NCBI RefSeq assembly: GCF_014190935.1
Contig: NZ_JACHVV010000001.1
Span: 1,240,001-1,304,000, forward strand
Direction of reading: 5' to 3'
Origin: Chryseomonas sp014190935
GTDB lineage: Bacteria > Pseudomonadota > Gammaproteobacteria > Pseudomonadales > Pseudomonadaceae
DNA: 64,000 nt
Part shown: piece after piece, positions 26,686 through 38,821 of the stretch
Numbering within the stretch: position 1 is the stretch's first letter
Layout of the letters: every line of letters starts with the position of its first letter
The notes under the pieces: generated by a model
Database searches by the model: none
What the model saw: only the letters and a program-made list of their open reading frames with translations
Told to the model about the DNA's origin: nothing
Made by a program: the position numbers and the translations under genes

Positions 26686-27819
26686 CTACTTCGGCTGCAA
26701 TTCGAGCAGTCGCGCCTTGGCGCCGTCTTCCAGCACCCAGAGGCTGCCGTTGGGGCCTTCCTCGACGTCGCGGATGCGCGTACCCATGGCATAGCGTTCC
26801 ACCTCGCGCGCTTCTTCGCCCTTGAGTTCGATCCGCACCAGCGCCTTGGACGACAGCCCGCCGATGAAGGCATTGCCCTTCCAGGCAGGGAAGCGGTCGC
26901 CCGCGTAGATCATCAGGCCGGCCGGCGAGATCACCGGCGTCCAGGTGATCTTCGGTGGGATGAATTCCGGACGGGTCGCGTGATCCGGAATCGGCTTGCC
27001 ACCGTAATGGTCGCCATTGGAGACCTCGGGATAGCCGTAGTTGCTGCCGCGCTGGATCAGGTTCAGCTCGTCGCCGCCCTGCGGTCCCATTTCCTGTTCC
27101 CATAGCCTGCCCTGGGCGTCGAAGGCGATGCCCAGCGGATTACGATGGCCGAGAGACCACACCTGAGCAGCCACTCCACCGTCTTTGGCAAAGGGATTGT
27201 CTAAAGGAACTCGTCCGTCTTCATTGATACGAACGATCTTTCCAAGATTGCTATTCATATCTTGAGCGGGGGTGAATTTTTGCCGCTCACCAGAGGTAAT
27301 CCAAAGCTTGCCGTCCGGGCCAAATCTCATGCGATGGCCATAGTGGCCGTTGCCAGTGACCTTCGGCGTCTGTCGCCAGATCACCCTAAGTTCGCTGAGC
27401 GAGCCGCTGCCGTCATCCTTCAATGCCAGCTTGGCCCGCGCTACCGCCGCTCCCTGGGTACCGTCTGCCCCGGCCTCGGCATAGCTCAGGTAGATCAGCC
27501 TGTTGCCGGCGTATTGGGGGTGCAGGATGACATCGCCCAGCCCGCCCTGGCCGGCGGCGACCACCTTGGGTACCCCGCTGATGTCCTGGGCCTGGCCGGT
27601 CTGCACGTTCAGGTGCTTGAGGACGCCGCCTTTCTCGGTGACCAGCGCCGTGCCGTCCGGCAGGAAGGCGATGGCCCAGGGTGCGTCCAGGGTGGCCCGT
27701 GGCGTGGCGGTGAAGGGCCACTGAGCTTCACTCAGCGCCTGGGGCGCGGCACTGGCATTCAGGGTGGCGAGACCGAGCAGGAGACTGCCGGCGGCTAGGG
27801 TAAGGCCTTTCATGGGCAC
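26686..27819 (-). CDS. PQQ-dependent soluble sugar dehydrogenase (GDH-B/YliI family)
   Basis: About 377 residues. A Sec signal peptide (ends NASAAP) precedes a six-bladed propeller of the soluble quinoprotein glucose dehydrogenase family. Motifs seen: the catalytic-histidine region GHYGHRMRFGPDGKLW, the calcium/PQQ segment LGHRNPLGIAFD and MGPQGGDELN. Family members oxidise aldoses in the periplasm using PQQ. GTG 27819 is chosen because GAGG lies 5 bases upstream; ATG 27813 is the alternative. Part of the gene (27181-27300) has much lower GC (about 44%) than its surroundings while keeping the frame. Confidence 0.9.
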   Translation of the reverse strand: MPMKGLTLAAGSLLLGLATLNASAAPQALSEAQWPFTATPRATLDAPWAIAFLPDGTALVTEKGGVLKHLNVQTGQAQDISGVPKVVAAGQGGLGDVILHPQYAGNRLIYLSYAEAGADGTQGAAVARAKLALKDDGSGSLSELRVIWRQTPKVTGNGHYGHRMRFGPDGKLWITSGERQKFTPAQDMNSNLGKIVRINEDGRVPLDNPFAKDGGVAAQVWSLGHRNPLGIAFDAQGRLWEQEMGPQGGDELNLIQRGSNYGYPEVSNGDHYGGKPIPDHATRPEFIPPKITWTPVISPAGLMIYAGDRFPAWKGNAFIGGLSSKALVRIELKGEEAREVERYAMGTRIRDVEEGPNGSLWVLEDGAKARLLELQPK

Positions 27820-27838
27820 GCGGTCCTCGTCGATGGAA

Positions 27839-27860
27839 GTCCCTACACCCTAGTAGGGAC
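27839..27860. repeat. Perfect 22-base inverted repeat upstream of the sugar dehydrogenase
   Basis: GTCCCTAC-ACCCTA-GTAGGGAC, 8-bp perfect arms with a 6-base centre, located 20-41 bases before the dehydrogenase start. It may be an operator or a leader hairpin. It lies 46 bases downstream of the metH stop without a good T-run on the metH side. Confidence 0.6.
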
Positions 27861-27906
27861 GCCCGCGAAAAGGGCCGCGTTTTTGTTACCTGAGGCGTCT
27901 GCCGGG

Positions 27907-31617
<3,711 letters not shown>

Positions 31618-31856
31618 GGGCATTCCACAGAGATGAAGAGACGCGGGACAAAGGGTGGCAGCATAGCAAAAGCCGGCGGACACCCCGGTATTGGCGACGG
31701 TCCATGATGAACAGCGCTCATGCAGGGTCGGCGAGTCTTTCATGGCGTAAACGTCTGACGATCTAGAGCGGCCGGTGGGCAGGCCTTCGAAGTGCTGCTT
31801 TACTGACAGATGACCGACGTTTACTGTGCGTCAAAACTGCGTCATGGAAGGTGGCC

Positions 31857-32852
31857 GTGATTCCTCTGGTGATATGCGACGACTCGAACATGGCGCGCAA
31901 GCAGCTGGTTCGCTCCCTGCCCGAAGGCTGGCCGGTATCCATCACCCAGGCCACCAATGGCGAGGAAGCCCTCACGGCGCTGCGCCAGGGTCTGGGCCAG
32001 GTGATGCTGCTGGACCTGACCATGCCGATCCTGGATGGCTACGGCACCCTGGCGGCTATCCGCAACGAAGGCCTGGCGGTCAAGGTGATCGTCGTTTCCG
32101 GCGACGTCCAGGAACAGGCGGTAGCCCGGGTCCGTGAACTGGGCGCCCTGGACTTCCTGCGCAAGCCCGCCGATCCCGCCGAACTGGCCGCGGTGCTCGC
32201 ACGCCACGGCCTCTACAGTCCCAATCCGGCGGTGCCGGCGGAACCCGTCCCGCGCCCCGAGCTGGAGGTCAGTTTCCGCGATGCCTTCCGCGAGGTGGTC
32301 AACGTCTCCATGGGCCGTGCCGGCGCGCTGCTGGCCAAGGCGCTGAACGTCTTCGTCCAGCTGCCGATTCCCAACGTCAATATCCTGGAAGTCAGCGAAC
32401 TGCACATGACGTTGGTGGACGCCCAGCGTGAGGATCGCCTCAGTGCGGTCTGCCAGGGTTACATCGGCGAGGGCATCGCCGGCGAGGCGCTGCTGATCTT
32501 CCATGACTCGGAATTCGACGACATGGCGCAGCTGGTGCGCTGGCGCGAGGCGGGGGAGTCTGGCGACATCGAGATGCTGCTGGACCTGTCGAGCATCATC
32601 ATCGGCGCCTGCCTGGCCGGCATCGCCGAGCAGTTCGATATCCGCTTTTCCCAGGGCCATCCGACCATCCTCGGCCACCACGCGTCGATCGACGAACTCA
32701 TCGTCGTCAACAAGACGCGCTGGAAGAAGACCCTGGCGGTCGAGCTCAGCTACAGCCTGGAAGGCCATAACGTCCACTTCGATCTGCTGCTGCTGTTCAC
32801 CGAGGATTCGGTGAAGCGCATCACCCGCAAGATCGGCTACCTGATGAGTTGA
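31857..32852 (+). CDS. Response regulator with CheC-like output domain
   Basis: About 331 residues. An N-terminal receiver (acidic pair D8-D9, phosphoacceptor D53 in MLLDLTMPILDG, lysine in FLRKPAD) is joined to a C-terminal domain of roughly 190 residues resembling the CheC/CheX phosphatase fold (DAFREVVNVSMGRAGALL ... LGHHASIDELIV). GTG 31857 is preferred because GGAAGG lies 6 bases upstream; GTG 31851 is too close to it. The next gene encodes a diguanylate cyclase starting 2 bases after this stop, so they probably act in one signalling path. The kinase partner is not in the window. Confidence 0.82.
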   Translation: MIPLVICDDSNMARKQLVRSLPEGWPVSITQATNGEEALTALRQGLGQVMLLDLTMPILDGYGTLAAIRNEGLAVKVIVVSGDVQEQAVARVRELGALDFLRKPADPAELAAVLARHGLYSPNPAVPAEPVPRPELEVSFRDAFREVVNVSMGRAGALLAKALNVFVQLPIPNVNILEVSELHMTLVDAQREDRLSAVCQGYIGEGIAGEALLIFHDSEFDDMAQLVRWREAGESGDIEMLLDLSSIIIGACLAGIAEQFDIRFSQGHPTILGHHASIDELIVVNKTRWKKTLAVELSYSLEGHNVHFDLLLLFTEDSVKRITRKIGYLMS

Positions 32853-32854
32853 GC

Positions 32855-33820
32855 ATGGCGGCACAGATCGATATCAATGAACTCCACTGGCTGCTGGACA
32901 TCGTGCAGAACATCGATGTCGGCGTGGTGGTGCTGGACCTCGACTATCGCATCGAGGTCTGGAACAGCTTCATGGAAAACCATTCCGGGCGGATCCTCAG
33001 CGAGGTCAGCCAGCAATCGCTGTTCGCCGTCTTCGCCGAGATCGACGAAGCCTGGTTTCGTGCCAAGGCCGAGAGCGTGGTGCTGCTGGGTACCCGGGCC
33101 TTTTCCATCTGGGAACAGCGACCCTATCTGGTCCACTTCAAGAGCTACCAGCCGATCACCGGCGTGGAAGCCTTCATGTACCAGAACGTCACCCTGCTGC
33201 CGCTGCGGGATTCCACCGGTGCCATCGCCCACATCTGCGTGGTGATCTACGACGTCACCGACGTCGCCATCAACAAGCGGCAACTGGAGCTCTCCAACGA
33301 CAAGCTGCAGGAGCTGTCGCGTACCGACCGCCTCACCGGGCTGGCCAATCGCGGTTACTGGGAAGAGCGCCTCACCGAGGAATTCGCCCGCCACCAGCGC
33401 TATGGCGGCCGCCTGGCGCTGATGATGCTCGACATCGATCACTTCAAGCGCATCAACGACACCCACGGCCATGCCGTGGGCGACCAGGCGATCAAGGCGC
33501 TGGCCGGGGTGATCAAGACCCATGTGCGCAATGCCGACATCGCCGGACGCTACGGTGGCGAGGAATTCGGCGTGGTGCTGCTCGACACCGGCGTGGAGGG
33601 CGCGCGGCTGCTCGCCGAGCGCCTGCGCGAGGCCGTGGAGGCCATGCGTCTCGACGTGCTGGGAACGCCCATCGCCTTCACCATCAGTATCGGCATCACC
33701 GATCTGTCGGTGCCCCTGGGCAATCACGAGCAGATGATCCAGCAGGCGGACAAGGCGCTCTACGAGTCCAAGCACGGCGGGCGCAACCGGGTGACCAGTT
33801 TCGTGCAGCGGCTCGATTGA
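32855..33820 (+). CDS. PAS-GGDEF diguanylate cyclase
   Basis: A 321-residue cytoplasmic enzyme making cyclic di-GMP. A PAS-like sensor domain occupies about residues 12-140 (DVGVVVLDLDYRIEVWN), followed by a short coiled-coil linker and a GGDEF domain. The active-site motif is GGEEF at 234-238. An inhibitory I-site RxxD (RNAD, 225-228) sits five residues before it, so product inhibition is expected. There is no EAL domain. The start ATG 32855 directly follows the response-regulator stop, implying coupled translation. Confidence 0.93.
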   Translation: MAAQIDINELHWLLDIVQNIDVGVVVLDLDYRIEVWNSFMENHSGRILSEVSQQSLFAVFAEIDEAWFRAKAESVVLLGTRAFSIWEQRPYLVHFKSYQPITGVEAFMYQNVTLLPLRDSTGAIAHICVVIYDVTDVAINKRQLELSNDKLQELSRTDRLTGLANRGYWEERLTEEFARHQRYGGRLALMMLDIDHFKRINDTHGHAVGDQAIKALAGVIKTHVRNADIAGRYGGEEFGVVLLDTGVEGARLLAERLREAVEAMRLDVLGTPIAFTISIGITDLSVPLGNHEQMIQQADKALYESKHGGRNRVTSFVQRLD

Positions 33821-33901
33821 GACGATTATCCGACTGTTTCACTAGGGCTTTCGTCGCGGGGTGGGGTGGCGTAAACTTGGGACACCTGTTGAGGAGTGAC
33901 C

Positions 33902-34486
33902 ATGAGCGCCATCACCATTACCGACGCGGCTCAGGATTACCTGGCCGACCTGTTGGAAAAGCAGAACACCCCCGGGATCGGTATCCGCATCTTCATTACC
34001 CAGCCCGGCACCCAGTACGCCGAGACCTGCATCGCCTACTGCAAGCCCGGCGAAGAGAAGCCCGATGACCAGCCGGTAGGGTTGAAGAGCTTTACCGCCT
34101 ATCTCGATGCCATCAGCCAGCCCTTCCTCGAAGACGCCCTGGTGGACTATGCCACCGACCGCATGGGCGGTCAGCTGACCATCAAGGCGCCCAACGCCAA
34201 GGTGCCCATGGTCAATGAGGACAGCCCGCTCAACGAGCGCGTCGACTACTACCTGCAGACCGAGATCAATCCGGGGCTCGCCAGCCATGGTGGCATGGTC
34301 AGCCTGGTGGACATCGTCGACGACAACGTGGCCGTGCTGCGTTTCGGCGGCGGCTGCCAGGGCTGTGGCCAGGTCGATCTGACCCTCAAGGATGGCGTCG
34401 AGCGCACCCTGCTGGAGCGGATCCCCGAGCTCACCGCCGTGCGCGACGTCACCGACCACACCAACCGCGAAAACGCCTACTACTAG
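33902..34486 (+). CDS. nfuA: Fe-S biogenesis protein NfuA
   Basis: A 194-residue Fe-S cluster carrier. The N-terminal half is an A-type-like scaffold domain (residues 1-100) and the C-terminal half is a NifU-like domain with the cluster-binding CxxC at C152/C155 (GGGCQGCGQVD). It delivers 4Fe-4S clusters to targets such as LipA and aconitase, especially under stress. ATG 33902 is chosen because GAGGAG lies about 6 bases upstream; the in-frame GTG 33896 overlaps that site. A 13-bp hairpin follows the gene. Confidence 0.96.
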   Translation: MSAITITDAAQDYLADLLEKQNTPGIGIRIFITQPGTQYAETCIAYCKPGEEKPDDQPVGLKSFTAYLDAISQPFLEDALVDYATDRMGGQLTIKAPNAKVPMVNEDSPLNERVDYYLQTEINPGLASHGGMVSLVDIVDDNVAVLRFGGGCQGCGQVDLTLKDGVERTLLERIPELTAVRDVTDHTNRENAYY

Positions 34487-34507
34487 AGATAGCGCGTTTT
34501 GCGGATT

Positions 34508-34540
34508 CGAAGGGCTATCGACCGGTTCGATAGCCCTTCG
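34508..34540. terminator. Strong hairpin terminator between convergent genes
   Basis: A perfect 13-bp stem (34508-34520 with 34528-34540) and a 7-base loop, followed by GCGTTT. It separates nfuA from the minus-strand gene at 34546. Confidence 0.75.
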
Positions 34541-34545
34541 GCGTT

Positions 34546-34956
34546 TCAGTGGCGCGCTGCGTCATCCGGCAGGGTCAGCAGACGCTGTTCCTGTGCCCAG
34601 TCGAAGACTTCGCCGCGGGATTCCGCTTCGTGGCGTCGCTCGTCCAGTCGCTGATAGAGCGCCAGCTCTTCGTCCGGCATGAAGTGCAGGCAGTCGCCGC
34701 CAAAGAACCACAGCAGGTCGCGCGGTACCCGGTGGGCGATCTGCGGATAGCGGCTGAAGATCTGGCTGAGCAGGTCCTGGCCGAGATAGGCGTATTCTTC
34801 GGGCGCCTGCGGCAGGCCGGCGACCAGCTCGTCGAAGCGGTCGAGAAACAGCGCGTGATTCTCCGACGGCACCTGCTCGGCCGTGCCGACGTCGGCCAGG
34901 ACCGCACGCAACTGGGCGAGAAGGGCAACGTGGTGGTCGAGATAGGAAGTGGCCAT
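34546..34956 (-). CDS. Conserved Pseudomonas protein (PA2817-like), unknown function
   Basis: A 136-residue, all-helical-looking cytoplasmic protein with a conserved centre (EEYAYLGQDLLSQIFSRYPQ, RVPRDLLWFFGGDCLHFM). It resembles what I remember as the PA2817 family of pseudomonads, which has no known function. ATG 34956 is set by AGGAG 7 bases upstream; a longer frame upstream lacks support. It is divergent from the ABC-2 exporter pair, the same neighbourhood as PA2811-PA2817 from memory. Confidence 0.75.
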   Translation of the reverse strand: MATSYLDHHVALLAQLRAVLADVGTAEQVPSENHALFLDRFDELVAGLPQAPEEYAYLGQDLLSQIFSRYPQIAHRVPRDLLWFFGGDCLHFMPDEELALYQRLDERRHEAESRGEVFDWAQEQRLLTLPDDAARH

Positions 34957-35098
34957 GGGTGTCTCCTGAAAAAGCGGCTGCGCAGTATAGGGGCACTGTC
35001 CGACGTTGTCTGGTTCGACTAGGATCGAACCTTTGCCCTCTGCCGGGGTTATAGGAAGTAGCACTTTTCTTTGCGAATCAGTTCTTGCCGGGAGGCAC

Positions 35099-36031
35099 AT
35101 GAGTCTAGCTCTCTCCATTCGTGGTCTGACCAAGACCTACAACAACGGCTTCACCGCGCTCAAGGGCATCGACCTGGATGTGGTCGAAGGTGATTTCTTC
35201 GCGCTGCTCGGTCCGAACGGAGCGGGCAAGTCGACCACCATCGGCATCCTCTCGACCCTGGTAAACAAGTCGGGCGGCGAGGTCTCGGTGTTCGGCAACG
35301 ACCTGGACAAGGATCCGGCGGGCCTCAAGCGCTGCCTCGGCGTGGTGCCCCAGGAATTCAACTTCAACCAGTTCGAGAAGGCCTTCGACATCGTGGTGAC
35401 CCAGGCGGGCTACTACGGCATCCCGGCGCGGATCGCCGGCGAGCGGGCCGAGGAATACCTGACCCAGCTCGGGCTGTGGGACAAGCGCGACACCCCCTCG
35501 CGCATGCTCTCCGGCGGCATGAAGCGGCGGCTGATGATCGCCCGCGCCCTGATCCACAAGCCGCGCCTGCTGATCCTCGACGAGCCCACCGCCGGGGTCG
35601 ACATCGAGCTGCGCCGCTCCATGTGGAGCTTCCTCACCGAGCTGAACAAGCAGGGGACCAGCATCATCCTCACCACCCACTACCTCGAAGAGGCCGAGCA
35701 CCTCTGTCGCAACATCGCCATCATCGATCATGGCGAGTTGGTCGAGCACACCAGCATGCGCAAGCTCCTGCAGAAGCTCAATGTCGAGACCTTCATCGTC
35801 GACGTGGTCCAGCCGCTGACGGCGGCGCCGCAACTGGAAGGCTATCCGACCCGGCTGCTGGGCGATCACTCCTTCGAGGTGGCCATCGACAAGGCCAGCG
35901 GGGTCAACGCCCTGTTCCGCCAGCTGGACGCCGCGGGCATCCAGGTGCAGAGCCTGAGAAACAAAGCCAATCGCCTGGAGGAGCTGTTCGTCTCCCTGGT
36001 TGAAAAGAATCTAGCCAAGGTCGCCCGATGA
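35099..36031 (+). CDS. ABC-2 exporter ATP-binding protein (YadG type)
   Basis: A 310-residue ATPase. Walker A is GPNGAGKST, the signature LSGGMKRR and Walker B LLILDEPTAGVD, followed by the H-loop TTHYLEEAEHLC. It has a C-terminal extension typical of ABC-2/YadG-type drug or polysaccharide exporters. ATG 35099 is fixed by GGGAGGC 4-8 bases upstream. It overlaps the permease gene by 4 bases (ATGA). The substrate cannot be told from sequence. Confidence 0.92.
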   Translation: MSLALSIRGLTKTYNNGFTALKGIDLDVVEGDFFALLGPNGAGKSTTIGILSTLVNKSGGEVSVFGNDLDKDPAGLKRCLGVVPQEFNFNQFEKAFDIVVTQAGYYGIPARIAGERAEEYLTQLGLWDKRDTPSRMLSGGMKRRLMIARALIHKPRLLILDEPTAGVDIELRRSMWSFLTELNKQGTSIILTTHYLEEAEHLCRNIAIIDHGELVEHTSMRKLLQKLNVETFIVDVVQPLTAAPQLEGYPTRLLGDHSFEVAIDKASGVNALFRQLDAAGIQVQSLRNKANRLEELFVSLVEKNLAKVAR

Positions 36032-36807
36032 GTACCGAATTCCAAGCCAACATGGTGGCGCTGCGGACCATCGTCCATCGCGAAGTGCGCCGCTTCACCC
36101 GCATCTGGGCGCAGACGCTGCTGCCCCCGGCGATCACCATGGTCCTGTACTTCGTGATCTTCGGTAATCTGATCGGCAATCGCATCGGTGGCATGGGTGG
36201 CTTCACCTACATGCAGTACATCGTGCCGGGCCTGATCATGATGTCGGTGATCACCAACGCCTACAGCAACGTGGTCTCCAGTTTCTTCAGCAGCAAGTTC
36301 CAGCGCTCGGTGGAAGAACTGCTGGTGTCGCCGGTGTCGCCCCACGTCATCCTCATCGGCTATGCCATGGGCGGCATCCTGCGTGGCCTGGCCGTGGCCG
36401 CCATCGTCAGCGTGCTGTCGCTGTTCTTCACCCACATGCAGGTGCACCACCTGGGCATCATGCTGCTGGTGATCATCCTCACCGCGGCGATCTTCGCCCT
36501 GGGCGGCTTCATCAACGCCGTCTACGCGCGCAACTTCGACGACATCTCCATCGTGCCGACCTTCGTGCTGACGCCGCTGACCTACCTGGGCGGGGTCTTC
36601 TATTCCATCGACCTGCTGCCGGCCTTCTGGCAGAAGGTGTCCCTGGTCAATCCGATCCTGCACATGGTCAACGCCTTCCGCTACGGCATCCTCGGGGTGT
36701 CCGACATCCGCATCGGGGTGGCGATCGCCTTCATGCTGTTCGCCGTGGTCGTGCTTTATCTGGTCAGCATCCGTCTGCTCGTGAGCGGGCGCGGCATGCG
36801 TCATTGA
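36028..36807 (+). CDS. ABC-2 type permease (YadH type)
   Basis: A 259-residue inner-membrane permease with six predicted helices and the ABC-2 membrane-domain pattern (VPGLIMMSVITNAYSNVV; PTFVLTPLTYLGGVFYSIDLLP). It forms an exporter with the ATPase encoded just upstream. The start ATG 36028 overlaps that gene's stop. queF begins 14 bases after its stop and may share the transcript. Confidence 0.92.
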   Translation: MSTEFQANMVALRTIVHREVRRFTRIWAQTLLPPAITMVLYFVIFGNLIGNRIGGMGGFTYMQYIVPGLIMMSVITNAYSNVVSSFFSSKFQRSVEELLVSPVSPHVILIGYAMGGILRGLAVAAIVSVLSLFFTHMQVHHLGIMLLVIILTAAIFALGGFINAVYARNFDDISIVPTFVLTPLTYLGGVFYSIDLLPAFWQKVSLVNPILHMVNAFRYGILGVSDIRIGVAIAFMLFAVVVLYLVSIRLLVSGRGMRH

Positions 36808-36820
36808 GTGTCAGAGCGTC

Positions 36821-37648
36821 ATGCATAGCGTAGAACAATCTCCCCTGGGCAAAAGCACCGAGTACGTCAGCCAGTACGCCCCGTCGCTGCTGTATCCGAT
36901 CCCGCGCGCGCCCAAGTGGGCGGAGCTGGGCCTGGACGGGCAGGACCTGCCGTTTCGCGGGGTGGATGTCTGGACCTGTTACGAGCTGTCCTGGCTGCTG
37001 CCGTCCGGCAAGCCGGTGGTGGCCATCGGCGAATTCGCCATCCCGGCCGATTCGCCGAACATCATCGAGTCCAAGTCCTTCAAGCTGTACCTCAATTCCT
37101 TGAATCAGTCGGCGTTCGCCAGCCTGGCCGAACTCGAAGCCGTACTGGTCAGGGACCTGAGCGCCGCGGCCGGCGGTACCGTCGGTGTCAGCCTGGTATC
37201 CCTGGATGACTGGGCGGCTCGCGGTGTGCAGCGCCCCGATGGCCGGTGCGTCGACGATCTGGATATCGGCCTGGATCGCTATGCCCACCCGCAGGTTGAA
37301 CTGCTGAGCGTGGGTGAAGCCCGGGATAGTCAGAGGTTTTACAGCCACCTGCTCAAGTCGAACTGCCCGGTCACCGGTCAGCCGGATTGGGGTACGGTGG
37401 TGATCGAGTACGAAGAGGGGCGGGCGCTGGAGCCGGCCAGCCTGCTGCGCTACCTGGTCGCCTTCCGCCAGCATGCGGATTTCCACGAGCAGTGCGTCGA
37501 GCGCATCTATCTGGATCTGTGGCGGCTGCTCAAGCCGGTGAAGCTGACCGTGTTCGCCCGCTATGTGCGGCGTGGCGGACTGGATATCAATCCCTACCGA
37601 AGCAGTGACGCCATCCAGCCCGCCGCGGAGCGTTACGTCCGGCAGTGA
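36821..37648 (+). CDS. queF: NADPH-dependent 7-cyano-7-deazaguanine reductase QueF
   Basis: A 275-residue long-form (YqcD-type bimodular) QueF that reduces preQ0 to preQ1 for queuosine tRNA modification. The catalytic cysteine is C182 in LKSNCPVTGQPDW with acid D189. The NADPH-binding QueF motif ESKSFKLYLN is at 83-92. Length is close to the E. coli enzyme (282). Its TGA stop abuts the stop of the minus-strand DUF4404 gene with no gap. Confidence 0.95.
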   Translation: MHSVEQSPLGKSTEYVSQYAPSLLYPIPRAPKWAELGLDGQDLPFRGVDVWTCYELSWLLPSGKPVVAIGEFAIPADSPNIIESKSFKLYLNSLNQSAFASLAELEAVLVRDLSAAAGGTVGVSLVSLDDWAARGVQRPDGRCVDDLDIGLDRYAHPQVELLSVGEARDSQRFYSHLLKSNCPVTGQPDWGTVVIEYEEGRALEPASLLRYLVAFRQHADFHEQCVERIYLDLWRLLKPVKLTVFARYVRRGGLDINPYRSSDAIQPAAERYVRQ

Positions 37649-37918
37649 TCAGATGCCCATGCTGCTCAGGCTGTTCATGATCGAGCGGAGCGTGCCGGCC
37701 ATGGTCGGGTGACTGACCTCGAAGCGCTCCACCGCCAGATTGACGCCTTCCACCAGGCTGCCATCCCGGGTGTGGGTGGCGTCTTCGTTGGCCAGCTGGA
37801 ATTCGATGTCCCGGATCAGCAGTTCCAGCTCTTCCCGGTCCTCGGGCGAGGCGGGCGGATCCTGGTCCAGCTGGTGGCGAAGGTGGTCGAGTTGTTCCTG
37901 CAGATGAGAGGTGGTCAT
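37649..37918 (-). CDS. DUF4404 family protein
   Basis: An 89-residue small cytoplasmic protein of the DUF4404 family. The N-terminal half is strongly helical and charged (HLQEQLDHLRHQLDQDP, EDREELELLIRDIEFQL), likely a helical hairpin or coiled coil. The C-terminal half ends VSHPTMAGTLRSIMNSLSSMGI. Function unknown. The ribosome-binding site AGGAG precedes ATG 37918. It is convergent with queF and divergent from mlaA. Confidence 0.87.
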   Translation of the reverse strand: MTTSHLQEQLDHLRHQLDQDPPASPEDREELELLIRDIEFQLANEDATHTRDGSLVEGVNLAVERFEVSHPTMAGTLRSIMNSLSSMGI

Positions 37919-38013
37919 GGCGTTTCTCCTGTGTCCGGACTCTTTGACCGCAACGTTGGGTCAAAGATCGAGTGACTGCGCCTGGCCCTAAGCCAAACTG
38001 GCAAAGCTATGAC

Positions 38014-38019
38014 TATAAT
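38014..38019 (+). promoter_or_regulatory. -10 element of the mlaA promoter
   Basis: A consensus TATAAT 42 bases before the mlaA start. No good -35 hexamer lies 16-18 bases upstream, so only the -10 is claimed. Confidence 0.5.
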
Positions 38020-38060
38020 CGGCGCCTTTCAGGCGTCTGAGTGCAACGAGGAGAGAAGCG

Positions 38061-38762
38061 ATGACGGTCGAGCGACGTGGTTCCAGGGTCTGGGGAGCGC
38101 TCCTTGCAACGGCCCTGACGTTTGCCGGTCAGGCGATGGCGGCCGAAGCCGAGAATCCCGATCCCTGGGAGGGCTTCAACCGCAAGATCTTCGTGTTCAA
38201 CGATACCTTGGACACCTATGCCCTCAAGCCGGTTGCCCAGGGCTATCAGCGCTTCACGCCCGGCTTCGTGCAGACCGGCGTGAGCAACTTCTTCAACAAC
38301 CTGGGTGACGTGCGCAACCTGGCCAACGATCTGCTGCAAGGCAAGGTCGAGCACGCCGGGGTCGATACCGCGCGCCTGCTGATGAACACCACCCTGGGTG
38401 GTCTCGGCCTGGTCGACGTGGCCACCAAGGCCGGTCTGCAGCGCAACGACGAGGACTTCGGCCAGACCCTAGGCAAGTGGGGCGCGAACAGCGGTCCCTA
38501 CCTGGTCCTGCCGTTCTTCGGCCCCAGCAGCGTGCGTGACGGCCTCGGCCGCATCCCGGACAGCTACACCAGTGCCTATCCCTATGTGGACGACGTCGCC
38601 GTGCGCAACAGCGCCTTCGCGCTCAGCACCGTCGACACCCGTGCCGGTCTGCTGCAGGCCGAGCGGCTGATCACCGGTGACAAGTACGTGTTCATCCGCA
38701 ACGCCTACCTGCAGACCCGCGAATTCAAGGTCAAGGATGGCCAGGTGGTCGACGACTTCTAG
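38061..38762 (+). CDS. mlaA: MlaA/VacJ-type phospholipid transport protein
   Basis: A 233-residue MlaA protein, the outer-membrane part of the Mla pathway that removes misplaced phospholipids from the outer leaflet. Family motifs: NPDPWEGFNRKIFVFNDTLD at the mature start, LGDVRNLANDLLQGK, NTTLGGLGLVDVA and GPYLVLPFFGPSSVRD. Unlike E. coli MlaA it has no lipobox: the protein contains no cysteine, and a plain signal peptide appears to be cut near GQAMAA. ATG 38061 has GAGGAGAGAAG upstream. A strong terminator follows. Confidence 0.94.
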   Translation: MTVERRGSRVWGALLATALTFAGQAMAAEAENPDPWEGFNRKIFVFNDTLDTYALKPVAQGYQRFTPGFVQTGVSNFFNNLGDVRNLANDLLQGKVEHAGVDTARLLMNTTLGGLGLVDVATKAGLQRNDEDFGQTLGKWGANSGPYLVLPFFGPSSVRDGLGRIPDSYTSAYPYVDDVAVRNSAFALSTVDTRAGLLQAERLITGDKYVFIRNAYLQTREFKVKDGQVVDDF

Positions 38763-38768
38763 TCCCGG

Positions 38769-38810
38769 CCCAATAAAAAAGGCAGCCCGCGGGCTGCCTT
38801 TTTTATTGGG
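38769..38810. terminator. Strong bidirectional terminator after mlaA
   Basis: A perfect 19-bp palindromic stem around AAAAAAGGCAGCCC and GGGCTGCCTTTTTT with a 2-base centre and long A and T arms. It serves mlaA (plus) and the PilZ gene (minus). Confidence 0.93.
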
Positions 38811-38821
38811 GATCGGCGCGT

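Noticed and set aside
31618..31856. Cobalamin or SAH riboswitch before metH
   Set aside because: No B12-box-like sequence or convincing paired structure was seen in this 239-base region.
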